Shown one piece after another: positions 31,083 through 41,631 of a DNA stretch of 64,000 nucleotides. The stretch lies in assembly GCA_037447655.1 (NCBI GenBank), contig JBBHKE010001101.1, positions 1-64,000 on the forward strand, given 5' to 3'. The notes beneath the pieces are model-generated. The model made no database searches. It was given only the letters and a program-made list of their open reading frames with translations, and was not told the DNA's origin. Source of the stretch: Zygnema cylindricum (taxonomy: Eukaryota > Streptophyta > Zygnematophyceae > Zygnematales > Zygnemataceae). Position 1 is the first letter of the stretch. Every line of letters starts with the position of its first letter. The position numbers and the translations under genes are program-made.

Positions 31083-31995
31083 TGTGCTTTTCAGGCATGC
31101 CTTTATATCACCAAGGATTTTCGGGCCCCTTTTTCCCTGTACGGTCCTCAGAGTACGGATGAATGAGTGCACCAAGCCGAACGAGATCCTTGTATTTCCT
31201 AAATTGAGCGGAACGCACTTTATTTGGCGCCAAACGGAGGCCGGATGACAAAGTTCTACCGTCTCAAAAATTGCAATTCCGTTACAGGGAGCCATTTGCC
31301 ACCAGCCCCCGTGGGGGGTACATTGTGGATGGCCACCTAACTTTTCGGATTTGCATTTAGATTATGCTGGTAACCGTCAGTAGAAATTTAGTTCAGTCTC
31401 AGCTGACTTTTCGTCCATTTATTACGTTAGGTCTAAGTCTGGAAAGTTAGTGTCATTTTATGGATTTTGTCTTATAATTGTGGACCGAATAAATACTTCT
31501 GGCCACAGATCTAGCCGCAGTCCGGAGCAAAACTTTTTGTCCCGAGAGTCCGGAGCAGAACTTTTTGTCCCGAGTGTAGTACAGATTAATTTGTCTTGTG
31601 TGAGTTCAATTACACTTGCTTGCCGCTCATTGGTTAATAGCGTAGCTTTGACTTTTGGACTCGTAATTTGACAAACTTTGATGTATAAGGCACTTGGGGT
31701 CGAAGGAGACATGTTGTTTTTCAGTACTGTCTCTTGTGAAAACCCTCAGAAATTCCAACAAACCTTCTTTTGGAGAATCTTTGTGTTGTTTCGACTCTAT
31801 TGCCATCTTGGTTTTGGATCTGTCTTTTGTGGAAATCAAAGTCCGGGCGGGTAGTTGGCACTATCTTCCTTTTTGGGTGTTTTTGGACTTTTTGCTTTTT
31901 GGAACCGAGAAGAGTCTGGTCGGTTCCGAGCTGCGGACACTGAAGGTTGCTGGATTACCATACCATTTGACGATACTCTCGGGAGAGGGGTCGCC
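31083..31995 (+). repeat. Gypsy 5' LTR
   Basis: Matches the reverse complement of 9584-10474 along its length. It contains a tandem duplication of a 28-bp unit (GTCCGGAGCARAACTTTTTG, 31521-31575) that is single in the other copy. The 3' border is uncertain because the other LTR is cut there; I place it near 31995, after CGCCTTTTTCTCA. No conventional TGG-type primer-binding site is evident next to it. Confidence 0.6.
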
Positions 31996-32469
31996 TTTTT
32001 CTCATTTTCATCGTTGATTGCTGGGGTATGTTGAGCTCGTTTCGCTACATTTCACATTTTATACCTTTTATTCTCTTTTCTGGGGTAAGGTGATATTGTT
32101 AAATCTGGAAAGCCAATCATATTTATCTATATATATATATATATCTACGTGGTAGTGCATTTGTGTCTTCATCTGGAGTTCTGTTTGCTTTGGAGTTACT
32201 TTTTTGGAGTAAGCTGAAAACCCCCTGAATCAGGACAGTGGGTTTTGAGGGAACAAATGCGTTAGACTTCCTGTCGACAAAGCACAGTACTGAAAAGCCT
32301 ACCTGTCTTCTCGGATTAGAGGGGATAGGAGCTTTCACTTTGGAAGCCCTCTTTTTGGAAGCGATCTTTAGTTCTATCCACCACCCTTTTCCCCTACACC
32401 TCTATCATCATAGGGGGAAGAGAGACTCTGGATAACGGATCCGAAGGGCAAGGCTGACCGGAGAGGCCC
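31996..32469 (+). other. Gypsy leader between LTR and gag
   Basis: Untranslated leader with a TA microsatellite near 32131-32143. A purine-rich GGGGGAAGAGAGA stretch precedes the gag ATG at 32470. No domain or RNA structure recognised. Confidence 0.4.
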
Positions 32470-35242
32470 ATGCCGGAAGGGAAATCTTTGAGGTCTGAGG
32501 AGTCGGAGCCCATGGAGACTGCTTTTGGATCGCCAGCCACGGAACCTTCTGGTGGTTCTCCTCCTCCTCCACCTCCCAGTCTGACTCCCGAACATTACCC
32601 TTCTTTGGCAGAAGCCGCCAGGGTCCATGCAAAGGAGAGGAATAGAGAGTTTCCGAGGGCTCGGCCAAAGAGGCAAGCGCAGAGGGAGCCCAATGTGGGC
32701 CCCTTTCCTGAGGTCGGGCTACATACCCGATCCAAGATTCCCCGGGCCGAGATCCTGATTGACCTCGCTGTTTTGACGGACACACGTCGACCAGGGCGTA
32801 AGGAACTCCTTGCCCTTCACGACCTCCATGAGCTCAAGGTGAAAAATGAGTTGGTACCGAGAGTGGCGCGAACAGATCGAGTCAGAGTGGTTAGACTCGT
32901 CGGAGGGGTGGTGGAGATTTTGAGCAGTTATTCGGAGAGCAGCTCTTCACAGTCAGTGCCAGACCGGTCCCAGAGGGCTCCCTATTCTCACCCTCCCCCA
33001 TCTTCCTCTCAGGACACCGCAGCCAGCCGACCCACTCGAGAAGGTACCTATTTTCGGCTTCGTAGGGGAGAAGGGGGTATCAAGAGGGATGCACCAGATC
33101 CAGTGAGGGGAAAGAGATTTGACCACCGTGACAGCAAGGGGAGATTTGCACCTTTCCCCATGGAGGAGAAGTCCCCGACTCCCATTCCACCTTCCACCGA
33201 GAGATCTGCTCCCAACACAACTCGTGTCCGCCCTGCCGAAGGGCTCTAGAGATCCAGACCTATCGATCCTGAGGTTCCGGGTACAGGACCAGAAGATTTG
33301 TCCGAAAGATGGTGGCGCACCAGACCTAATGATCCCGAATTTCCGCGCACCGAGATAGCGGATCTTACCAAAGTAGTGGAAAAAGCCAAGAAACTAGTGG
33401 AGGTTCTGAAATCCCAAGGACAGGCTACGGCGGGGGCCGGACCCGTCACGGTAGATTGGGAGGCTTTAGAGGAAGAGAGGCGAAAGGCATGGGAACATGA
33501 ATTGACGCTCATTAGGGAAGTTCGGTGTAGGACAAGTGGGATTCTTAGCGGGAAGACTCTTCCTACCTTAATGATAGGGCCGCATTTAGAAGCTCTCGCA
33601 GCGGGGACTTCTCCTCTCGCCAGTACTCAGCCTTAAATGCCTTCTTTGGAGCCAAGCCAAGAGCCTCCCCTTCCGCGGAAAGTGGAGGAAAACACAAGAC
33701 CTAATGTGGAGGGTTTGGGTGCAGATCTACCTTCTGGAAACACTTCGGCTCATCGGGAAAAGACCACCTTTGTCACGCTGGAGGTGTCTACTACTGTGGA
33801 GGCTTTAGTGGAGTTACGACCTGACGAGAGGATTCACATCCCCTTGAGGGCTCCGACACCCCCTCTCACCTCTCCCAAAAAATCCCCGGAGCCCCCATCT
33901 TCTGCTCCTCCACCTTATTCCTCTCACTCCTCGGAACACGCCACAGGACTCCGGACTGTCCAGATCCCTCTCCTTCGCCATCCGTTTCTCCCGCTGCAGC
34001 TGTCCGTGGGTCGCCTAGTCCGCCTGTGTTGCCCTACAAATATGACGTACCTGCCTATTCACCTCCTCACCGACGCTCTCTTTCCTCCAGCTCCGAAACT
34101 TCCCCTCTTGAGACCTCTAGGAGGCGAACCAGGAGACAGACACCTTTCCCCGCAAGGGCTCCGCTGTCTCCTTCTAAATCCCCTTCTCTGTCTCCGCCAC
34201 CAGCCATTCCTCAAAGGCCTGGGAACAAGCCGCGCCTCCACATACCATCGGTGGCAACCGTCCTCCAGGATCCACAATATTCTGCTGGATATAGAGGAGT
34301 AGTGGGGAACATCCCACCTCCAACCATCTTTTCCGGCGCTGGTACTTCCTCATTGGGAAGGGAGCCACACCACAGGGGGCTGCACCTTCTAGCAGGGAGG
34401 ACCCGGTTCCATCTTTGAGGAAGAGGATACGAGAGTCATCTCACCCGCTCAGTTTGTCAGTTCCACCGGGCCTTCCTCTTCCCATTTCACCAACTCTGCA
34501 GAGGAGGAAAAGGAAATGGGGGATATTCGGATCTTTATCGGAGATAGCTCGGGGATTGCATTCTCAGATTTCGAGTTGTTGTGGAAATCTTTCACACAAT
34601 CTGAGATAAACAAGTACCGGGGGGGAGCCATTCCGGATGACTTCGAAACCACCCTCTTCTCATGATGGTCAACTACCTGTCTGGAGGGGCGTTGTCAAAC
34701 TACAAGGAGTGTCAACCTCTTTTAATGGCTCCTAGCATTAAAATCTCGGATACAGCCCTTGATGTCGCTGTTTTGCAAACGGAGGCTGGCTTGGCCGCGG
34801 CTGCGGCGACCCCTCTGACTGCTACCTTTACACAGGGCATGAAACTACAGGCGCAAGGAAGTGCCTATGTTAACTAGCTGCAGGGGATCCAGGAAGCCCA
34901 AGCAGCAACTCGCCTGGTTGGCAACCCAAACCCTTGTACCACCCTGCTGAATATCTGGAGACTCCTCTACACAGAGAGGAACGAGTTCGTGATCAAGGAA
35001 TTCACGGAATTCCGATGTTTGAAGAACGAGACTCCCCAGACTCTTTTTAACCGACTCTCCATTCTTTGTCAAAAGAAAAAGCTGTCCACGATTGATCTTT
35101 CGGCCATGGCCACAAAATATTTCATCGCCGTCCGTAATTCCTTCGGGCCGACAGGGCAGACTGCACTGGACAATTAGATTGCCGGAAAGGCAATTCAGGA
35201 CATTAATCCCTCCGCGAAGGACATTTCTCTGGTGGCCATAAA
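32470..35242 (+). pseudogene. Gypsy gag N-terminal and capsid region
   Basis: The frame opens at ATG 32470 and stays in one phase to about 34000 apart from TAG at 33247-33249 and TAA at 33634-33636, giving a long Pro/Ser/Arg-rich region with no recognised domain. After a frameshift near 34000 more Pro/Ser-rich sequence follows, then the capsid-like part with NYLSGGALSNYKECQ, TERNEFVIKEF and NETPQTLFNRLSILCQ. Total length before the zinc knuckles would exceed 850 residues, long for a gypsy Gag. It is cut after LVAIK at 35242; gypsy copy 1 resumes at the next codons at 17580 on the other strand. Confidence 0.7.
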
Positions 35243-35380
35243 AATAAGAAAATAATAAAATTGACTCAAAAAAAGGCTATTGGAAACATGTTAGATGAGT
35301 ACGCAATGCGGGGGGCAAAAGGATGTTTAACTCCAATGGAGTTTCGGCAGAAGTTAGAGGGAGAAGAGACAGAACCAGGT
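35243..35380 (+). pseudogene. Copia B reverse transcriptase fragment
   Basis: About 138 bp encode KLTQKKAIGNMLDEYAMRG and TPMEFRQK in the B wording. It joins gypsy gag on the left and the A3 LTR on the right. The same stretch of RT forms the 3' end of B1 at 17600-17760 in the opposite orientation, so the two are inverted repeats at a rearrangement. Confidence 0.75.
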
Positions 35381-36429
35381 TGTAGAAACTAATGGTTTTA
35401 TTAGTATTTTCTAGGTCTGAAAAGAAATATAGAAGTCGAGGCAGTCTATCTCTAACTTCTCTCTCCAACTCTCAAACTTGTCGCAGTCACTGAGAAATTG
35501 GAGAGGAAGCTAGAGCCATGGCTACCTTGGCTATCCTGAGGTTTACGGGAATTTTATATTAGGGTTTATATATTTAATTAAAATGTATGTGCCGGCGGCA
35601 GGATTTGATCCTTGTACCTGCCGGCCGGCAGACACGAAGTAGCCGGTAGCCTTAGCCGTTTCATCTAGCGGTAGTGTTACTTAGCATATAGTTTGATAAT
35701 TATTTACATATGTATACAAGCGATAAACCATTTAACTGAAATTAATTACGGGATACATAGATCTAGTAATATATAATGTACGACTTACGGTACGGACAAA
35801 AATCAGTACCGCGCATTTGTTTCGTAAATGAAACAAATACCGCGCATGTATTTATTACGGCTACGATTAAAGCCGAATTTAATCGGACGGCCGGGATTAG
35901 CGCCGAGATCGCGGAGGAAGATTTCGGCGGTTTGTGGCCATCGCCACATTGGATGACGCGTGGCGAAATTCCGTTGGATTGTGGAATCTCCGGAGATTAT
36001 GGCACCGAATCCGGATTTGACATGTGTCGACATTTTGGCCATGTCGTACAATGTCCGTACATAAAGTACACCGGCAGCTGTACTTTTGCGTACGGAACTC
36101 AATTCTGATTGGTTCCGTACATCAGTAGATAGAGTCTGTGAGAGAGATAGGACTTATAAAAATTAGAAGATAGGACCCCCTCTCCCAGAGAGCTTCTGTA
36201 CAAAAGGTCAACTTTGACCCTCCATAACTTACTGCTCAGGGGAGCAAATTCAGAGATTCTTTTTGCTATCGACTCAGGGGAGTCTTGTTTTCACATGGGT
36301 GAAGTTGGTCAGAGTTTTTGTCTGCCAGGGTGGCAGTTATTTTTGCTTAAACACAAAGGGGTCAGGATTATCCTAGAGGCTTCTTGGAAGCTGTCCACTC
36401 TGAGGACTTATGGAGGTGTCAGAGTTTCA
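35381..36429 (+). repeat. Copia A3 5' LTR
   Basis: This 1049-bp LTR begins TGTAGAAACTAATGG and ends GAGTTTCA, followed without gap by GGTTATGGGCCCACC at 36430-36444. The left flank is CAGGT. It includes an inverted CCAAT box (CTGATTGG near 36103), the conserved CTTGTCGCAGTCACTGA motif near 35480 and the gag ATG at 36410. Confidence 0.9.
35590..35671 (-). promoter_or_regulatory. Antisense tRNA-like segment in the A3 LTR
   Basis: The - strand reads AACGGCTAAGGCTACCGGCT and then AGGATCAAATCCTGCCG. It has the same position and orientation as in the other A LTRs. Confidence 0.5.
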
Positions 36430-38380
36430 GGTTATGGGCCCACCCTCTAGGGTACCAATCTTTAATGGAACTGGCTTCATATACTGGGAAAGTATGATGA
36501 TAGGAGCTCTATGCGAAAAAAGGTTTTGGGGGATAGTGAGTGGACGATTGGGGCGTCCATCAAGTATTGGACTTCCTCCAGGGTTTAAAGGAAGCAGATT
36601 CACCAGGAAAGAGGATTCATCTTCAACGGAGGAAACAAAGGAAGGAGAGGTGATGGACAAAGGAAAGGAGAAGGAGGCGACCACACCAATAGCAACTGGT
36701 TTAGCATTCATGTCACCTATTCCGAGGAACGAGGAGAATGATACTGAAACCTGGGACTTCAACAATATGGCGGCAAAGCACTTCATCCTACGCCATCTCA
36801 CTCAAGGACTTGCATGTCCTCATTTGCAGGTAGAGAGGGCATCCGATCTTTGGATGGCTCTCATAGAGATGTACCGAAGTGGTACGATTCAGCAACAACA
36901 GTTGGCTGATCAGAAAGTTAAGGAGTATGTATACAAAGGGGGAAATATGTTGGATTTTTGCAATGAGCTTGCTACACTCTTCATGGAGCTAGAGAGTGCG
37001 GGTAAAGTTTTTAGTGAAAAAGAAAAAGTTAACTGTTTACTAATGAAGTTACCTGATGAGTTCGAGAACATAGTCAACCGTGTGCAGGACTTGCCGGACT
37101 CAAGGTGGATATGGAACTCAGTGGTAGGGATGATTCTCGTTCGAGAGAATACGATTGAGATCCGAAGGGGAGGAAAGAGTGGCCAAGCCTTGGCAACAGC
37201 GACCGATTGGAGGAACAAGGATTCCCGGAAACCAGTCGGAAACTATGGGGGTAGGGAGCAGAAAAAACAGGTTGGCGAGTTCGAACCAAGGGCTCCCAAA
37301 GGTTTATGTCATTTTTGTAAGAAACCGGGGCACTATATGGCAGAGTGCACCAAGCTAACCGAGCTTCGGTTAAAGGAGGGGCAGACCGGTGGTACCCCGA
37401 GAGGAAAGAAAAAGGCCCTTGTCACACAGGTACTTGAGGCGGAATCCGAGGACGAGGACGATGAGCTCCTTTTGGATGAGGAGTTGGAGGCGAAAACTGA
37501 GGTTGAAATTCCACGAAGGCAGAAATGTGCTTACGGTGGATTGAAAGGTGAAGCAGGCTGGATTATAGATTCAGGTGCCTCAATGCACATGTGTAAGGAT
37601 AGACACCTGTTCACTAAGATAAGAAAGATTCCCACCGTAGAGATAGAGTACGGGGATGGGAGGATAGTCACCACTACTCTTGTAGGATCGGTAGATCTGA
37701 AAGTGTTAGTAGAAGGAAAGACATCCATATTAACATTCTCCGATGTATTGTTTATTCCGGAGCTGAACAAAAACCTTATCTCTACATCAGTATTAGATGA
37801 TAAGGGTTTTTTCACTAGCACTAGGGAAGGAGTCTTTACTGCTAGTTTTGAGGAGGATGTCTATTTCATTGCTGAGAAAGGTAGCCATGGGATGTTTAGG
37901 CTGATCTTAAGTAATGAAACGAAGAAACTTTATTATGCTGGTGTTCATGATATTATGATGTGGCATAAGAGGCTTGGGCATGTGAATCTAGATAAGTTAA
38001 GAGAGATGAAAAAGATGGGAGTGGTGGAAGGGATTCAGTTCAGTGAGAGTGATGATATAAGTGATTGTAGTGGGTGTGCTCAAGGTAAAGCACACAGATT
38101 ACCCTTTCCAAAAACAGCCACCTACAAGGGAGCAAAACTTCTAGATCTAGTACACACAAATATTTGGGGACCGGCTAGAGTGCCCTCACCGGGGGGGAAG
38201 AGATTTATGATGACTATAACTGATGATTGGTCTCGGTATTCCCGAGTATATTTTTTGAAAAACAAGTCAGAGGCTGAGGACTGTTTTAGACAATATAAAG
38301 CATGGAGCGAAAAACTCCATGAAACTCCAATCAAGAGAGTAAGGAGTGACAATGGTGGAGAGTATAATTCTAACCAGTTT
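36410..38380 (+). CDS. Copia A3 Gag-protease-integrase polyprotein, uninterrupted but 3'-truncated
   Basis: This is the best preserved coding region of the window: 657 codons of retrotransposon sequence without a stop. The ATG lies in the LTR and codons 7-12 overlap the primer-binding site (QVMGPP). Capsid blocks (residues 120-250), the CCHC knuckle CHFCKKPGHYMAEC (about 303-316), protease WIIDSGASMHMC (about 384-395), integrase zinc finger HKRLGHV ... CSGCAQGK, HTNIWGP and RSDNGGEY follow. The first integrase aspartate is Asn, so integration would be blocked. Sequence leaves the family after SNQF at 38380, and the frame runs on into unrelated DNA until 38518. The protein would make capsid and protease; RT and RNase H are absent. 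Confidence 0.85.
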
Positions 38381-38614
38381 CGCATCGTCAACTTTTTGAC
38401 GCGTATGGCTGATTGTCGGCGCTACTCCAAAAACCTGCATACGTTATTTCGCCGACACGTGTCCCTGCAAAAGTACGATACAGTACGATACACTCTACTG
38501 TACCTCTCGCTACTGTAACACTAATTAAGGTAAGTCTTATAGTAGACTACTAGAAAAAATATCCTAAGTTATTTTTACCCCTATTGACTGAAATAAAGAT
38601 TTATAAATTACAAC
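38381..38614. other. Unassigned segment between A3 and the F LTR
   Basis: No similarity to other parts of the window. It contains repeated ACGATACAGTACGATACACT words and no meaningful frame beyond the readthrough from A3. Confidence 0.4.
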
Positions 38615-39500
38615 AAAAAAGAATCTCTGAATTTGCTTCCTCGAGTAGTAAGTTATGGAGGGTCAAAGTTGACATTTTGTATAGAGGCTCATTGGGAGAG
38701 AAGGTCCTATCTACCGAATTTTCCTAAGTCCTATCTCTCTCTAAAACACTATCTACTGATTTACGGCACCAATTAAAATACTGTGTCATACAGAAAGGTA
38801 CAGGTGTTGGTGTACTTTTTGTACGGACATTGTATGACATGGCCAACAAGTCGACACATGTTATATTTGGATTTGTTCCTGTAATCCTGGAGATGCGGTA
38901 ATCCAATGTGGTCGTGCCACATGTTAATCGATGTGGCCGTGACCAAAATCGTTTAAAACCTATTCCGCGATTACGGCATCCTTTGCGGCCGTCCGATCAA
39001 AATCGGGTTTTAATCGTTGCCGTCATAAATTGTTGCGCGATATTTGTTTCATTGTCAAAACAAAATACGCGGTATCAATTTAGGAACCCTACCGTACTAC
39101 GTACTTTACAAACCTGTATCCATGGGCGACGTCTATAGTTTCAGTTAAATGAAATAGTTCTCGCTTCACAGTTCATATATTTGTCAAACCCTATATGTCT
39201 CAGCACCGATTCTAGACTATAAGATAAAGCTACCGTCTATCTCAGGCTTGACGGGCGGCAGGTACTAAGATCAAATAATGGGTCCGTCAAGTATATTTTG
39301 GTAAATCTACCAAAATCTACCACATGCCTCTCTATCTTTTAAGCAGCATAGGCAGCCATGGCTTTAGCATCCTCTTCAACTTTCAGTGACTGCGACAAGT
39401 GTGGGAGCTGAAGAGAGGAGTTAGATGTAAACTGCCTCAGCTTCTTTTTTGCCTTTCATTTTAGACCTAGAAAATACTAAAAATAACCATTAATTATACA
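38615..39500 (-). repeat. Divergent A-like LTR fragment (family F)
   Basis: On the - strand it begins TGTATAATTAATGG and follows the family A LTR in order: the YTTGTCGCAGTCACTGA motif, CCATGGCT, an antisense tRNA-like segment at about 39222-39290, the GTAC-rich stretch and the CTCAATGAGCC region. It ends about 170 bases before the expected LTR end. It differs from A throughout, so it is an older copy or a separate family. No internal sequence is attached. Confidence 0.7.
39222..39290 (+). promoter_or_regulatory. Degenerate antisense tRNA-like segment in the F LTR
   Basis: AAGATAAAGCTACCG followed by AAGATCAAATAATGGG keeps the layout of the family A segment but with a poor B box. Confidence 0.35.
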
Positions 39501-39976
39501 AAGACCCCTATAAAGAAATTCCGGTATAAGATGTAAGCGAAACTAAAGAAATAATCTGCATTCCAACGATTTTTTTGTATGGTTGTAACTTTAGCAGTAA
39601 GACGCTAAGTTTTTGAGGAAAACGACAGAAAAAAACCTTTACTTAGCCATAATGTGCCGTACCCTAAATGATACAATTTTTTGTTACGATTACTACATCA
39701 CGCATTCTTATTGACTACCCCTTAAATCGGTATTAGAGTCAAATGGCGTTTTCGCCATTTTCGCTAGTTTTTCTATGTGCACGCACATCTGATTAATCGA
39801 CACTGGAAGGAAAGATTCCTGTTTTCCAATCTAAACCTTCGGATCGCTAAGAGTGCAAGATTTTTGTTTCCCAATCTAAGCCTTCAAATCGCTAAGAGTG
39901 CAAGAAAAAATAATTTTTAAGTGGTAAAGGAAAACATTAACGTTAATGACGATTCATGGTGTAGTTATCACTACAG
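39501..39976. other. AT-rich intergenic DNA
   Basis: No gene recognised. A short direct repeat (TTTCCAATCTAARCCTTC with GATCGCTAAGAGTGCAAG) occurs twice near 39820-39905. Confidence 0.4.
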
Positions 39977-40377
39977 TAGTGTTGTGTAACAGTAAAAACC
40001 TATCGCAATAAATATGATATTCAAAACATTGAATACGAAAGGTCATAGAGCACGATATTTGCTGAGGGACCATAAAAAATTATAGCCATATATGTTGTAG
40101 GAAGTGGGGGTCCGTACATATTTGTACGACAAATTGTAAAGAAGATAACCCCCCCCCCCCCCCCTCTCGAAAGCGCGCCACGACGAGGGGGAATCTTGTT
40201 GACCCAGGGTCACTTCGATACGTCGCAATGGTAATGTGTTGTAATATCGAAGTGTATATCGGATATATACTCCGATATTAAGCTTTTTGATAATATCTAA
40301 GAGATATATCGATTATCGGGTACCCAAAATTTGGTACATATTGAATAGCGGCTAGGAGACTTCGATACACAACACTA
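39977..40377. mobile_element. Small hAT-like MITE, 401 bp
   Basis: Both ends read TAGTGTTGTGTA outward-in (12 of 12), the same terminus as the 28733-30387 element, and the right subterminal part has the same ATATCGATTATCGGGTACCC block. Flanking 8-mers (CACTACAG and TAAGACAA) do not match, so the target duplication is lost or one border has been rearranged. A run of 17 C at about 40148-40164 lies inside. Confidence 0.7.
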
Positions 40378-41631
40378 TAAGACAATATGCCACGAATCGT
40401 AATTGAGTAATGAAAAAATTAGAGTAAAAAAAAAACTAGAGTTATTAACTCTAATTTATATGAGAGAACTTCTTCACAGAGGAAGTTTACTCTAATTTGT
40501 TTAAGTACTCAGTATTGGGTTATGTCAGTAATAATTATCCGCGTTGTAAATATGATCACTAAATTATGTAGACGTAAAAAAACTGACAGACAGTACAGTT
40601 TGACGTCATTATGACGCTATTACTATTTGTCGCGTTGAATGTCAGTTACGTCGGACCACCGTCAAAGGTTACATATAAATTGTGCGCAGTTAAATAATTA
40701 AAAATCCCCATTTATGAACAAATGTATTACGCTTGTAAGTCGAGTGTAAACTGCACTTCCGTTACGTTGTTTGATTTTCATATGAAAAAAGGTACTTTTG
40801 AACTCTAATAACGTCGCTTGTTGTTGGTTTTATTAGGGCGTGTCCCCATGTGTTCAAGTAAGGGTTTTTTTTCGTCGTTTTCAAAAAAAATGGGACCAGC
40901 AACGAGAAAATATTACGCCGTACAAAAAATGGGCAAAAACACAAGTACATTTTGCGTCTTCTTGAAACTTGGAGTGTACGGCAATTTGGCGTTATTATCA
41001 TCGCGACCCACTTCCAGCTCAACTTCACACTTGCACTGGAATCAAATCGCGACCTGATTCTAATCAAAATACTACCCTATTGACGAATTGAAAACTTGGA
41101 TTGCACGTGTCAAAAGTTTTCGAAAAAATTTGCAAGAAAGACAAGTACACGCTATTTTTTTCACTGCTCGTCACGCGCATGCACATAAAAAAATGACAAA
41201 CATGTACGGAAAAAAATTCCAGGGGTCTCGGCCCTCCACTTTCCTTCATAGGTCCTTTGCAAATTTTTATGTCGTCCTCGTCTCTCCCCCACTTTCTCAC
41301 TCGACCACTCCTCTTTCTCTCATATTTCACGAGATGTAAAAATAATAGTATCAAATGAAAGTTGTATTCTTTTTCCTTTTTTAATATTTTTGGTCTAAGT
41401 TTGATGGCATATCGAATGATAAAATATAAGAAAACGAAATCGAGAAGCCATGACGGAAAATGTACGTTTTGAAGACGTCACATGGTAGCATGACTTCGCT
41501 ACGTCACAAAACCCTAAACATCTACAACGTCACAAAAACCTCGTTTTCTACAACAATCGCCGTTTTTAAAAAGTTTCATAGTTTCGTAGTCGTCTACATT
41601 TCGTTTCGTAGACTGTCGCACATTTTGTAGA
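40378..41631. other. AT-rich intergenic DNA without a recognisable gene
   Basis: Frames of up to 101 codons occur on both strands but none has recognisable features. The ACGTCAC and CTACAA words in 41460-41630 are repeated. It ends at the C2 LTR border; the adjacent five bases are GTAGA. Confidence 0.5.

Noticed and set aside
32128-32150. TA dinucleotide repeat in the gypsy leader as an origin or matrix attachment signal.
   Set aside because: A short simple repeat with no supporting context.
40140-40170. A run of 17 C residues as a possible quadruplex or i-motif regulatory site.
   Set aside because: A single homopolymer inside a decayed MITE, prone to sequencing or slippage variation; nothing else supports a function.
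40762-41354. Overlapping frames of 79-101 codons as possible small host genes.
   Set aside because: They occur on both strands over the same DNA, begin in arbitrary context and show no conserved composition or splice structure.
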